The notes under the pieces were generated by a model. That model was not told where the DNA came from and made no database searches. It saw nothing but the letters and a program-made list of their open reading frames with translations. From the NCBI RefSeq assembly GCF_017562075.2, contig NC_054084.1:26350246-26414245 (forward strand): a DNA stretch of 64,000 nt, given 5' to 3'. Shown here in pieces: positions 11,256 through 21,610 of this stretch. The position numbers and the translations under genes are program-made. Positions within the stretch are counted from its first letter, which is position 1; each line of letters opens with the position of its first letter. Source of the DNA: Anopheles merus (lineage: Eukaryota > Arthropoda > Insecta > Diptera > Culicidae).

Positions 11256-13056
11256 ATGTACATTTTCACCGGGAAATGGTAAAACGCGTAGCATGCAAAC
11301 CATACGAGCGATGCTAGAAAGCTACCCCTTTGTGTTTTGTGTCCCGTTTTTTTCCAGTACGCACCGGTATGCGGTTCCGGGCACGCTGCTAGTACGCCGG
11401 ATGATCAGCTCGTCCGAGGTAGCGACCGCCCTGCGGCCGTTCTACTTCGCCGTCCATCCGGATCTGTTCGGGCGTTATCCCCAGCAGCGGCAGGTGAACG
11501 AAGACTCGCTCAAGCTGCTCAGTGCGCATCTAGAATCGTTGCTGACGCAGAAACGAATCTTGCCCTCGACGCCGCGCGCCCTTCCATTTTACATCCGTGC
11601 CTCGAATGCGCCGCAGGACCGGGGGACGTTCAATCTCATCAAGGTGCCGCTGGAGCGTACAGTCGACGCAAAGCTGGTGCTGAGGCGAATACTCGAATCC
11701 TGCAACCTGCCGACGGAGTATGTGGATAAGATGCCCGCGACTAAACCTAGCTCAACGGCCACCTCATCCAGCGGCAGCCCGTACGAGGAAGGCTTCCAAC
11801 AGCAGCAGCAGCATCAATCGTTTTACTACAAAAAGCGATCCGAGTACAACTTTGGCAAGGAGGAAGAGGATGCTGACGATTCCGCCCCGTTCGAGAAGGA
11901 GTTTGATCTGTTCCAATTTCGGATAAAGAAGGTGCGCGAGAATGAAACGCTAATGTAAGGGCGAGTAGCTTTGCGTTCCCGGTAACGATTACGCTCTTTG
12001 ACACATTACATAACTGATCGGTTTTTGTGCTCGGTTTGCGCGCGCACATACACACAGGAAATGGTTGCGGAAGCATGTCGTCACCGCTGCGGTGCGCACG
12101 AAAGCGGTGCAGGAGCTGCAGGAGGAGGTGGAAAAGTTGCGCGAGGACGTTACGAAGCGGCTGGGATTGCGTGAGATCATCTACGACTGTGGCTGGAACG
12201 TGGAGCACTTTCGGGGATGCTTGAAAAGTCTGGAAAAGTTAGCCGAACTGCATCCGGGTGCGCTGGATGGGCTGAAGGATCGGACGGTGGTGTTTGCCGC
12301 GTTTACCGGCGTAAGCCTCGAAGGAAACGTGATGCTGTTTACGGGCGATGTGCAAAGGAATTGGTTGGAGGTAAAGGTGACGGGCGATGGACATTATCGT
12401 TCTATACAATTTAATTGTTTTATTCATATTTTTAGCTTATTAAAACGATCGATAAACACGATAGCTACCTCAGAAAATTGCCAGCGTACGAGTTCGCGCT
12501 CTCCCAGGTGCTGCGCAACATACGCATCGGACGGCGCAAGTTTATGCCGAAAGCGCAAGCGATGGCGTACGCTTCGCATCTGCGCAAGATAACGACGGCA
12601 CTGCTCGATTATCTCGGCAAATCAAAGTTCCCCAAATCGTGGCCCACCGATCTGTCAAAGTTTGAGCTGGTGGTCGAATCGGAAGCCGGCCCACTCATGG
12701 TAAGCCCTACCGGGCAGCTAATAGTGCCGGCCACCTGTCCCGGCTCGCTGCTGGTCGACTTTCTTACGAACCATCTGGAGGAGGCGCTCGAAAAGCAAAG
12801 CTCGTACGACCGGCAAAAGCACATCGAGCGCGATCTGCACGCACGCTGTGTCGCTCAGTTCCGGTTGCTGTCGCTGACGAAGGACGATTCCGTGACGCCC
12901 GATCGTATGATCGAGTGTCTGGAGAAGCTGCTGGCGCAAGGCGGGCCGGCCGGGCGGGGCCAGCTGGAGCTGGCCGATTTGAATCTTACCATCACGACGT
13001 ACTACTCGGTGCTGACGGACGGCACGGTCTGTATACCGTGGGACTGGAAGCAATAA
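11256..13056 (+). CDS. TCAIM-like mitochondrial protein
   Basis: Four coding exons are proposed: 11256-11278, 11358-11954, 12058-12370 and 12436-13056, giving 517 residues (human TCAIM is about 500). All introns are GT-AG and short (79, 103 and 65 bp). Conserved family blocks are visible: ALRPFYFAVHPDLFGRYPQ near the N-terminus, a charged helix (VQELQEEVEKLREDVTKRLG) in the middle, and the C-terminal CIPWDWKQ tail matching CIPWNWK of the vertebrate protein. The N-terminus (MYIFTGKCTHRY...LLVRR) is basic and free of acidic residues, as expected for a mitochondrial presequence. TCAIM is a mitochondrial protein named for inhibiting T-cell activation; its molecular function is not established, and the immune role cannot apply in a fly lineage. 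The first exon (23 nt) is chosen because only that ATG joins the strong acceptor at 11357 in the right phase. ATGs at 11293 or 11401 are alternatives. Confidence 0.87.
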
Positions 13057-13251
13057 GGCGGGAGATACGGGTCGAAGCCAATTTTTAACCATTTTTCGGA
13101 CCGGTCAATTCAACCGCTGTAACTGGTGTGTGCCATGTGTTTCGAGATTCTAGATTTTGAAGCTGTTTTCCGAGAAACGTAAAACGCGGGTTTAGTGTGT
13201 AAATTCAATTAGCTAGGTTATTCAGATGCGTCGTGCGTAGCGTTGAAAGAC

Positions 13252-13317
13252 AATAAACAAAGGACATGTTATGAAGGTGCAATACCTTTGAAAACGTTAT
13301 TTAAAATTTAAAATAAA
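13252..13317 (+). terminator. candidate poly(A) signals of the TCAIM-like gene
   Basis: AATAAA occurs at 13252-13257, about 195 bp after the stop codon, and again at 13312-13317. Either would place the mRNA end before the EMC5 gene that comes in on the other strand. Confidence 0.55.
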
Positions 13318-13390
13318 AACGTTTCAATTTTCATGTTATCCACACCCCACGCAGCATGATGTACACCACGTGGACCACCCTCGACGGGGG

Positions 13391-13396
13391 TTTATT
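13391..13396 (-). terminator. poly(A) signal of EMC5
   Basis: TTTATT on the plus strand is AATAAA on the minus strand, 28 bp beyond the EMC5 stop codon. This implies a very short 3' UTR. Confidence 0.6.
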
Positions 13397-13423
13397 TAGA
13401 GTTTTAGTATTTGGTTGAATGGT

Positions 13424-13932
13424 TTAATCGAGATACGATTCCGTCGTGTACGCACGATCGTACTGCTCCGGGTCGGGCTGCTCGTACACTGGGGACAGCG
13501 CTTTGCCTCGGTGGTTGAACGTGTAGAACGAGGGAATGTTCGCGAGAGTTTCCCACGATTTCGCCTGCAAATCAACCGCAGCACGAATCTCCTTGAAATC
13601 GCCCACCACTTGCAGGATGTTGTAGATGATGTAGATTAAGCTCGCAATCGCTTGGAAAATTATCTATTGAACGGGGGGAACGAAACGAAACGGACATGTA
13701 GAAGGGTGATAAAAATGCACAACAGTCACTGCTCTTACATCGATCGGCAGCTGGGTGAATTCCTGTTCCGTGATCCGAAGGTAGGCACGGTCTGAAAAGG
13801 TACGGAGAAGATGGTAACGATTTGGAGCTTTCGGCGATCGGTTTACATGCACTTACGCTGGGCGGCGGAGTAAGCCGCATGAAGCAGGGACAGAAATCCG
13901 AGCACAATTTGGATTTTATTGAAAATAGCCAT
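13424..13932 (-). CDS. EMC5: ER membrane complex subunit 5 / membrane magnesium transporter (EMC5/MMGT1)
   Basis: Three minus-strand exons, 13932-13857, 13791-13739 and 13663-13424, encode 122 residues (human MMGT1 is 131). Splice sites are AGC|GTAAGT...TTTTCAG|AC and GAT|GTAAGA...CAATAG|AT. Conserved features are LHAAYSAAQHRAYLRITE in the first loop, LPIDI before the second hydrophobic segment, VVGDFKEI after it, and the C-terminal block PSFYTFNHRGKAL. The two membrane spans lie at about residues 3-22 and 44-63. EMC5 is a core membrane subunit of the ER membrane complex, which inserts tail-anchored and multi-span proteins. The Mg2+-transporter name comes from older work. The gene is convergent with the TCAIM-like gene; their stop codons are 367 bp apart. 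Confidence 0.95.
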
Positions 13933-14345
13933 GATTGCTGGAGGTCCCAATGGGATGGAAAAGTGGATGATTTGTTTACAAAAATGTGAAAAGACAGCAC
14001 ACTGGGACGCTGCTGACACCGGTGCCGATGACAGATCAGTGGAATTGGTGGAACGAAAACTGTGTTTATGGCTTTTTAGCACATGTTTGACTTGATTTGC
14101 GATACAAATCAATTGAATTTAATTTGTTAATAATTAAAACAAACACGAAGATTCTTATTTTGCACTAAAAATTATTTTAAAACAAGGCTACCAATAATGC
14201 TTCATTACCCAACTCGATTCGAGTGCATACGTGTAGACTCGCCTGCAGCTCGGATAATGCCGTCCAGAGTGACCAGAAACACTGATTTTTCTGTATTCTT
14301 ACCAAGGTGTATGAATTTAGAAGATTGATTTTTATCGCTTTTGCT
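13933..14345. other. EMC5 upstream region
   Basis: Presumed 5' UTR and promoter of the minus-strand EMC5 gene, then AT-rich spacer. I see no further gene. No clear TATA box or initiator could be assigned. Confidence 0.45.
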
Positions 14346-14363
14346 ATGCATTGTGGGAGACAT

Positions 14364-15418
14364 TTCCCAAACAGCCAAAATTGCTTAAAGAGTTCATTTT
14401 GGCATGCTAAAGATAGCTGCTTGAATTCGCCTTTTGCACTATGCCTTATGTCTTTTGTAGATAAACAGCATCAAAATTCCAGGTGGGTTTTTCAAACAGC
14501 GCTTAAGCAGCTTCCTTATGCCAGGGTACCGGGGATTATTTTTCTTTATGTTTTATTTTCTAGCAAGCGTCATCGATGAAATAAACAATAGGATTTGTTT
14601 TGTTTATGTACATGTGTATATTTTTAAATCTTTAATATTCATGAATTATACAAAATGTGACACAATTTACTATACAATCACAATCACTTCACTCAATATT
14701 CCTCCTTCAATTAACTTAACTAGCTTGGGCAGCAGCGACGAGATGATTGACGGCACCAGTCTATGACACTTTGACAAGGGCCACCTCATACCGATGTCAA
14801 GCATTAAAAAGCTATAAAGTTCCAGCAAGTTCGGTACGCTTTCTTAACAAGCTTTCAAGTTCCATCGTGAACCATACACATCAGGCTAATCAGCTAAAAG
14901 GTTCCTGAGAGTACCATGTGCCTGTTTAAAAGCTCCATAGTTCCGCAAAGTATCGTATATCTCTTAATCAGCCACAAAGTACGACATCGGAACGATTTTT
15001 CGTTAAACAGCCCCAAATCAGCTATAAAGTACGAGCTGGCTATTTGGCCTGTCAATCCCTACATACAAATACATTACTCCGTACCAGCCCTCCTCAATGT
15101 TTATACCGGAGCACCCGGAACAGTTATGTCAAGTAGAGAAATGTCATTTTGCTCTGAGTAACTTCATCTTGTCATATTAAAACCCCTTGATATTTACCGA
15201 TTTTTTTATATGCCTACCGATTCACAGATGACCACCCTAAAACTACAGATTTAAGGAAAAATAATCCCCGGCATCGTAGCATAATGAAGCTGCTTAAGCG
15301 CTGTTTGAAAGAAACACCTGGAACTTTGATGCTGTTTAACTATAACAAAAGGCGAATTAGAGCAGCGATCTTTAGCGTGCCAAAATGAGCTGCTTAAGCA
15401 ATTCTGGCTATTTGGGAA
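14364..15418. repeat. inverted repeat A of the fold-back cluster
   Basis: The left arm at about 14364-14544 and the right arm at about 15255-15418 are inverted copies. Shared landmarks include TTGCTTAA, CATTTTGGCA, GCTAAAGAT, AATTCGCCTTTTG, CAGCGCTTAAGCAGCTTC and GGGGATTATTTTTC. The spacer is about 700 bp with no coding capacity. This is probably a fold-back type non-autonomous transposon. Confidence 0.8.
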
Positions 15419-15547
15419 TCAACCGCAAAGTCTGTTAAAAAACTCCATAGATCCGCAAAATCTCTGAATCAGCCACAAAGTACGACATCGGAACGATTAT
15501 TCGTTAACAGTCCCAAATCAGTTATAAAATACGAGTCGGTTATTTGG
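14923..15547 (+). repeat. direct repeat pair bridging the fold-back cluster
   Basis: Segments 14923-15047 and 15433-15547 are direct copies. Both contain AATCAGCCACAAAGTACGAC followed by ATCGGAACGATT, then CCCAAATCAG and TATTTGG. One copy sits inside inverted repeat A and the other just outside its right arm. This points to element duplication or a nested insertion. Confidence 0.75.
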
Positions 15548-15549
15548 GA

Positions 15550-16690
15550 TTCCAATGAAAAATTTCGCATTTAATTTGAAATTTGAAATTGCAACTGTCA
15601 GAAGAAAACCTTACAAGCGTCCTCAGCACTGCACTGTTGTAGTGTTTTCAGATATGAGCGTGAGTTTTGATAGCACGATTTTCGTGTTATGTTCTCTTGC
15701 GTTACGCTCTGAGCTATTTCACTTTAATAAAGAGGGTCTGCATTATTCGATTGTTAAAGACCAACCCGGTGAAAGGTGTTGATATATATACATATTTCTC
15801 CCATCCTGATAATGAAGGGTGAACGTAGTGTAAATATTATGTTTTTTTATAAAGGTATTATTTCAATTTTGCTTCATGTAAATTTGGTTTGTATTAATTA
15901 TAGCAAGAAAATATTCATGTAAAAATAAATAAACACAGAAAAAAGACCATGAAAATCAAAATTTGAACACACCCCTACCAGCATTAAACGGCTTTGAAGG
16001 CATTCAGAAGGCATTTAAGGCCTTAGTCGCCTTAGAAGGCGAATAAAGATTTCAACCGAAACTTTCACGGCTGAAACGGGATCTCTTCGAAATCTTTCAA
16101 CTTTTTGATTCAACGAGAACAGATAACTTGCCGCCATCTTAGCTTGTTTATATACTGGTTTTGCACCCTCACTAATGTAACTGCCAACTAGAGTAGTGAC
16201 AACGCTTTTAGTTCCGTACAGAGAAAGCGTGTGTTCAAATCCTAATTTTTATTATCTTTTTTCTGTGTTTATTTCTTTTTAAATTAATATTTTCTTGCTA
16301 TAATTAGAACAAATCAAATTTATGTGAAGCGAAATTTTAAAAACACCTTTTTAAAAAACATAATAATGACTATGTTTACCCTTCATAATCAGGATGGGAG
16401 AAAAATGTATCTCATTTCTCCTTTTACTAGAGTTATCGAAATAAGTTTGATATATTAATACCTTTCAACGGGTTGGTCTTTAACAACCGAATAATGCAGA
16501 CCATATTTAATAAAGTGAAATAGCTCAGAGCTTAACGCAAGAGAACATAACATGTAAATCGTGCTATCGAATCTCACGCACGTATCTGGGAACACTACAA
16601 CAGCGCAGTGCCGAAGACGCTTGTAAGGTTTTCTTTTGACAGTTGCAATTTCAAATTTCAAATTAAAAGCGAAATTTTTCAATGACATAT
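15550..16690. repeat. inverted repeat B, about 400-bp arms
   Basis: The left arm at about 15555-15955 and the right arm at about 16255-16690 are inverted copies. Landmarks are AATTTGAAATTTGAAATTGC, TAGCACGATTT, TTATGTTCTCTTGCGTTA, AGAGCTATTTCACTTTA-like, GACCAACCC and ATATTTTCTTGCTATAATTA-type blocks. Each arm keeps an open frame of about 75 codons, but most arm differences change the encoded residue, so I do not call a gene. Confidence 0.8.
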
Positions 16691-16888
16691 TTCAAAGGCA
16701 TTTAATTACTGCTAAATGCACTGCTGATCGCCTTCAATTCGCCGGCGATTATAAGGCGATTAGAAGGCATTTAACGGAAATTTGCGGGTAGGGACGCTTT
16801 CTCGGTTCGGAACCAAAAACGTTGTCACTGCTCTATTTGGTAGTTGCATTAGTAAGGGAGCAAAGCCATTATATAAACCAGTATATAT
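16146..16888. repeat. inverted repeat C interleaved with repeat B
   Basis: The segment at 16146-16230 (TATATACTGG...GAGAAAGCGT) recurs inverted at about 16793-16888. The pair encloses the right arm of repeat B. GAAGGCATTTAA-type blocks also occur both near 15990-16040 and near 16750-16780. The nesting implies at least two insertion events. Confidence 0.65.
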
Positions 16889-17037
16889 GCAGAAAAGAAG
16901 TGCAGATTACCCCCTCCCCTCTTCCACTTAACACTTCAAAACAAAAAAGTACCGATGCAAATTGAAGCTCCTACCGAAAAATACCGATGAAATTTTAATA
17001 AAAACTAGACGCTCCTACCAAAACCGTCAAACAAATC

Positions 17038-17284
17038 TGGCCACACTGCGTCCGAGCAGCCTGTCGAGCAGCCCGGAACACAAATTAATCGAGCAGCTTG
17101 TGCGGCGTCGAGTAGCGAACTGCTAGATTGCCCGCAGTTTAGAATTGTTGGCGAATCGAGAAAGAAGCAATCGAGAGAGAAGAGAAAAAAAGTTCCAAGT
17201 CAAAGAAAATATATTTCCAAGCGAAAAAATTTAAACCGAGCAGCAGCAAAGGAAGCAAATCGAAATCGTGCGCAACAAAAAAAG
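17038..17284 (+). promoter_or_regulatory. candidate me31B promoter and untranslated first exon
   Basis: TGGCCACACTG at 17038-17048 is a one-mismatch fit to the Drosophila core-promoter Motif 1 (YGGTCACACTR), typical of broadly expressed genes. It is followed by a GC-richer, then purine-rich leader-like stretch that ends in a donor, AAAG|GTAATT, at 17284/17285. The next supported coding sequence on this strand is me31B, 4.3 kb away. The link is inference; another transcript could start here. Confidence 0.4.
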
Positions 17285-20200
17285 GTAATTGTGCTGGAAA
17301 AGCACACACGGAAAGGGCATTATCTCACGGTAAAATGACGGTGCAGCACGTTTTTCCTATGTGCGATGGCAGAAAATGGACGACACGAGACACACACGGA
17401 CGGTCGGGTACACTTTTTTGTAAATGGCAGCCGCCGCCGCCGTGCTCTTTCTGGTGTCCGTGTAAAGCGATGGTTAGGTTTTTTGGAACAAAGTGGTGCG
17501 GTGCGACGTAACTCCCGTTTTTGTAGGGACTTTCGTTGCCGGCCCGAAGGTCAGCGAGTGTTCTCTGGGGAGAGGGAAGGGGTGAAGGACTTCAGTTTGG
17601 TGGCCTTCGCGAGCGAGCAAGATAATCAGCCGAAAATGGTTGAATGAAATTGCGATTTTACAAGTCCGGTCCGTTTGCGGGGTACATTGTGTGCGTGTGT
17701 GTATGTGTGTTACCCAAGAGAAAGTTCCGCGCTACCTGGCGTGAGCTGATTTGCAATGGTGGACGACGGCGATAGAGAGAAGATGGATCGCGAAGTTCGA
17801 TGGGGGCTGGTTTTTTTTAACTTCCACCCTATGCCGCTTAATTTTCATCGTTTTTAACTTCATTAAAAAACGCGACATCTCTTTGTGTGCGAATTTTCGA
17901 ATATCGCTTTACTTGGTCTGTTCCTACCATTCCAAGCCGAAGGAACGGCGAAGATGGCGCAGAAAAAGAAGCGTGCGTTTGATGGGCTTTTAAGAGTAGG
18001 CGAGGCAATGGGAAGGAAGCGGTAGGGCTTCTTCGTGTGTGACGTGTTGATAGTGCGTTTTTCGTTCCCTTTTTTCTTCGAACGGTCACGTCAACTTTCC
18101 GGGGGAGGCTCTCTTCTACTTCTGACCATCTAACACTCACACGTAGGACAGGGGACGAAGTAGGCTTTGGACCGGGTTTTTTTTGTCCCGAAACTCCCGA
18201 AATCCTCTCCAGTCAGCATCCATGTTGGCTTGGCAACACAAACGACCGAAAACCCTCGTCGAGGTGAAGAGGTTGAACGCACATAACCTCACTTTTTGGT
18301 GTGCGGGTACGGTTGCCTCGTTTTGCCGTGTGTACGAAGGAGTGGAGTGGTGTAAATTAAACAGTTTTCTTTGGTGAAAATCGTTTACTCATTAATAAAA
18401 GATGCGTATTTTAAAGGGTGTTGGGAGCGGGAGGTGGATGTGGAGGGGGTTGACGAACGTCGTACACAGAGGAGCTTTGTTCAAGAATGTGAGGTTGTGT
18501 TTGCTTCTCTCGCTCTTTTTCCGTGGCGTTAACTTTTGTTTCGCGTATAACGTTGCACGCACTCTTGCACACACATATACACGCTCACACACACACACAC
18601 ACATACGCACACACACATTGTGAAACATTAGGGTAATAATAAAAAAAAAAACACTGCGAATTGTGGTTTCGGTCAAACGCAGCCAACTCCCCCTCTCCTA
18701 GATGGGGTGTTCAGGGGGAGAACAAGAAGAAAATGCGCGAATCTTAAAGCTTTCTCGCGAAACACAGAGAGACAGACAAACGAATCATCATTGCAATGGC
18801 CGACACAAATACACACGCACACACATCACATACATGCACGCGCACACACACACATCCAAACACAGGCATGAGGCAGCAGTATCTAACGCGCGTCGTCCGT
18901 TTTGCCAAATTCGTAACCACTGTTGCCATTTGGCTCCGATCTTCCCCTCGGGGGACGGAGAAGTGAATATATAGGGTTGAAGAGAGAATATACACCCCCC
19001 ACGCCCTCCCCCCACAAATACGTTGCATTTCTTTCACTTGCTACGCACACACGAGCATTTCGCATAAATCCGGAGGTTCAGTGCCTACGTTTCCCTTCGT
19101 ATGGGATTCACCGGTGTAGCAAATGGTGGTGTTTTTTTTTGCGAAACATGATTGTAATAGATAATTCACATTGATGTGTGGGTTAAGTAGTGCACTTCAC
19201 TACTATAAAAAGAGAAAGCATTTCCTTCATTTTGTTGGCTGGCAAACAATGATAAGATAAATAATTGTGACACTTGATAACCTTCCGCGATTGATCGCGC
19301 TACACTGGAGGGTTTGTGTACGAACGGATAGTGTGAAATAAGAGGATAGATTTTTGGCAATGGTTGCTATGGAAGCCCAACTTGGTAGACAAATGTATCA
19401 TCATCAGTTAGATACGCTTGTTCTAAACTATTAACATTTACTAATGTAGTAAATTAATGTAATTAATTGTTGTTGGTGGATTAGAATCGACCAACTGCAA
19501 CCAATTTCATGTTACTATACAAATTCGTACACGTGTATATAAAAAATGTATTGCTACTATGGCAGGTAGTGACATATTTTAATGACCTTCATTGGAAGTA
19601 CTTTTATGTGCAGTGTTCCTTGCTTGAAAGCTTAAAACCGCTGAAAATAGACCCACTGGGCTACCTAAACGATGTGAGGGTCGTTTCCCTTGCGTATTAT
19701 CCCCAATTTGTCTGTCCTTATACTCAAGGTCCGAGAGATATGATCGTTAAAATCCATAAGGAATAGGTCTTTGGATGCAATTAAATATTTTATGTATTTG
19801 TGTGCAGCAAAAAAATACATATGTATACTCATGAACTAATAAAGATGTTTTTTATTTATTTTTTCTCTCTTTCACATGTAGCGAATTATCCTGAACCGGT
19901 AAATACAAAAGAAGGGAATATTGTGTCACAGAATAAAAACAACGTTCCTCCCCTACCCTTTCTAAAGGATAAGGAAGCATCAGCATCCATTAGTGTGCGA
20001 GAACGATACAGCGCAAACTGAGAAATAGTACGCAAAAAAAAACGATCCACTTCAACCGCTTTAAGCGAGCGCACGTGTGCGTGAGTTTGCGTGTGTGTGA
20101 GCGATTTGAGTACGAACGCGCACAGTAAAATTGTCTACATTGCGAGAGCAAAATTTGGATTTCGATACCGCACGATAAAACCGTACATCCTTCCTCCTCC

Positions 20201-21610
20201 ACGGCTCTAAAACGCCAAAGCAAATCCAGCAGATTCATTGCTGGCTAATAGAGTTTTGTGTTACGCGAGAGAGCGAGAGAGGATTTCTTCCAGAGCTTGT
20301 TTTGTTGGGTTAAGATTGATCGCGTTTCCGGAACACACGTTTCTTCTAGGGCAGAAGAATTTGAAGAAAAAAAAAATCATACATTACTATTACCTGTGCA
20401 ATCATATTGTACACGCGGACGTGAAGAGAAATAGATCACCCCCTCCCGTGAGAAATAGATCATCAAAAAAAAGTGTGTGCTTAGTGAGAGGTTACCGTGT
20501 GCAAAAACATAAACATTGAAAAATACGTTACAAGCACCACCCCTTCACACACTCACTATATTGCACGTGAAAGGAGCTGGCTTAAAGAGCAGCGAAGTAC
20601 GGTGTGAGAATAAAAGACTTTTTAATTTATTTACGTTTGATAAAGCAGCAAGTGTGCGTCCGTGTGTGTGGAGAAGTGCTAAATGTGTTGCGAAGAAAGC
20701 AGGTCGAAAACGGCGAACATAAAAAGGATTGGTGGTTTCAAGAGAAGGTGAAGAAAAGTGCTCCCGGGGAAAAAGAGAAAGATCAGATTGAAAGCGTAGA
20801 AAATACATTCTTCCTACAACAATAATATACGTATATACAAACATACAAAATCACAATCACACGATAAAGAAACACATTTCAACAGAACGTGGCGATTTTT
20901 GTGTGTGTGGCGTTTCAGCGCACACGCTGTGAAGCAAGGAGAGAAGGCAGACACGAGGAGACACCAACCAAGCAGATGCTGTCGGCTGCGTAGCTAATAA
21001 CGACAAACGGGCATCAAGTGATTAACATTAAACGAAAAAATTGTGAATATTAGATCGGTAGTGGCTTTAGGCAGTAAGTGTGTGGGTATAAGGTGAAAGC
21101 TGTAATTTTAAGTGTAAAACAAAAACCCCCGGTACCCAAACCCCGGCGGCGGCGGCGTTGGTGTGTCGCGTAGTCAAAAAGCAAAGAGTAAGAGGAGGAG
21201 ACTCATCTTGCGAAAAAGGAAAACAAAATCAGAAGCAGAATAATCACACCACAGCCCCTGTGTTGAACCCCACCGTGAACCGTGTGGCGCAAATGGGTAC
21301 AGTGTAAAATATTGCTAATACTTAGTACTACTATTACTACTACTATTACTATTACCACTACTACGGCAAGTCATAATTGTTTTCGGTTTATCGTTTTTAA
21401 ACTGAAACTATCAGCAGCAAATACCGGCAAAACATTAGTCTACTTGTAATTTCGTGCGGAAGGCAAAGCAAATTGGTGCGCCTGTGTTTGTGTGTGGCGC
21501 ACAAAAAATAGGAAATTTTCTATTGTTCAAAAAGTAGAGCGAGAGAGAGAGAGAGAGTGAAAAGAGTTTATAAAAGAATCAAGAGCTAAAAGTCAACTTG
21601 TGTCAGCGTC
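17285..21610 (+). other. probable leader introns/5' UTR upstream of me31B
   Basis: No coding exon could be supported. Simple repeats include (GT) near 17690-17710, (CA)n near 18545-18617 and 18810-18860, and (GA)n near 21540-21560. A good acceptor with a pyrimidine tract (TTTCTCTCTTTCACATGTAG) ends at 19881. From about 20.0 kb the sequence becomes purine- and CA-rich like an untranslated leader. The exact splicing of the 5' UTR cannot be told. Confidence 0.4.
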
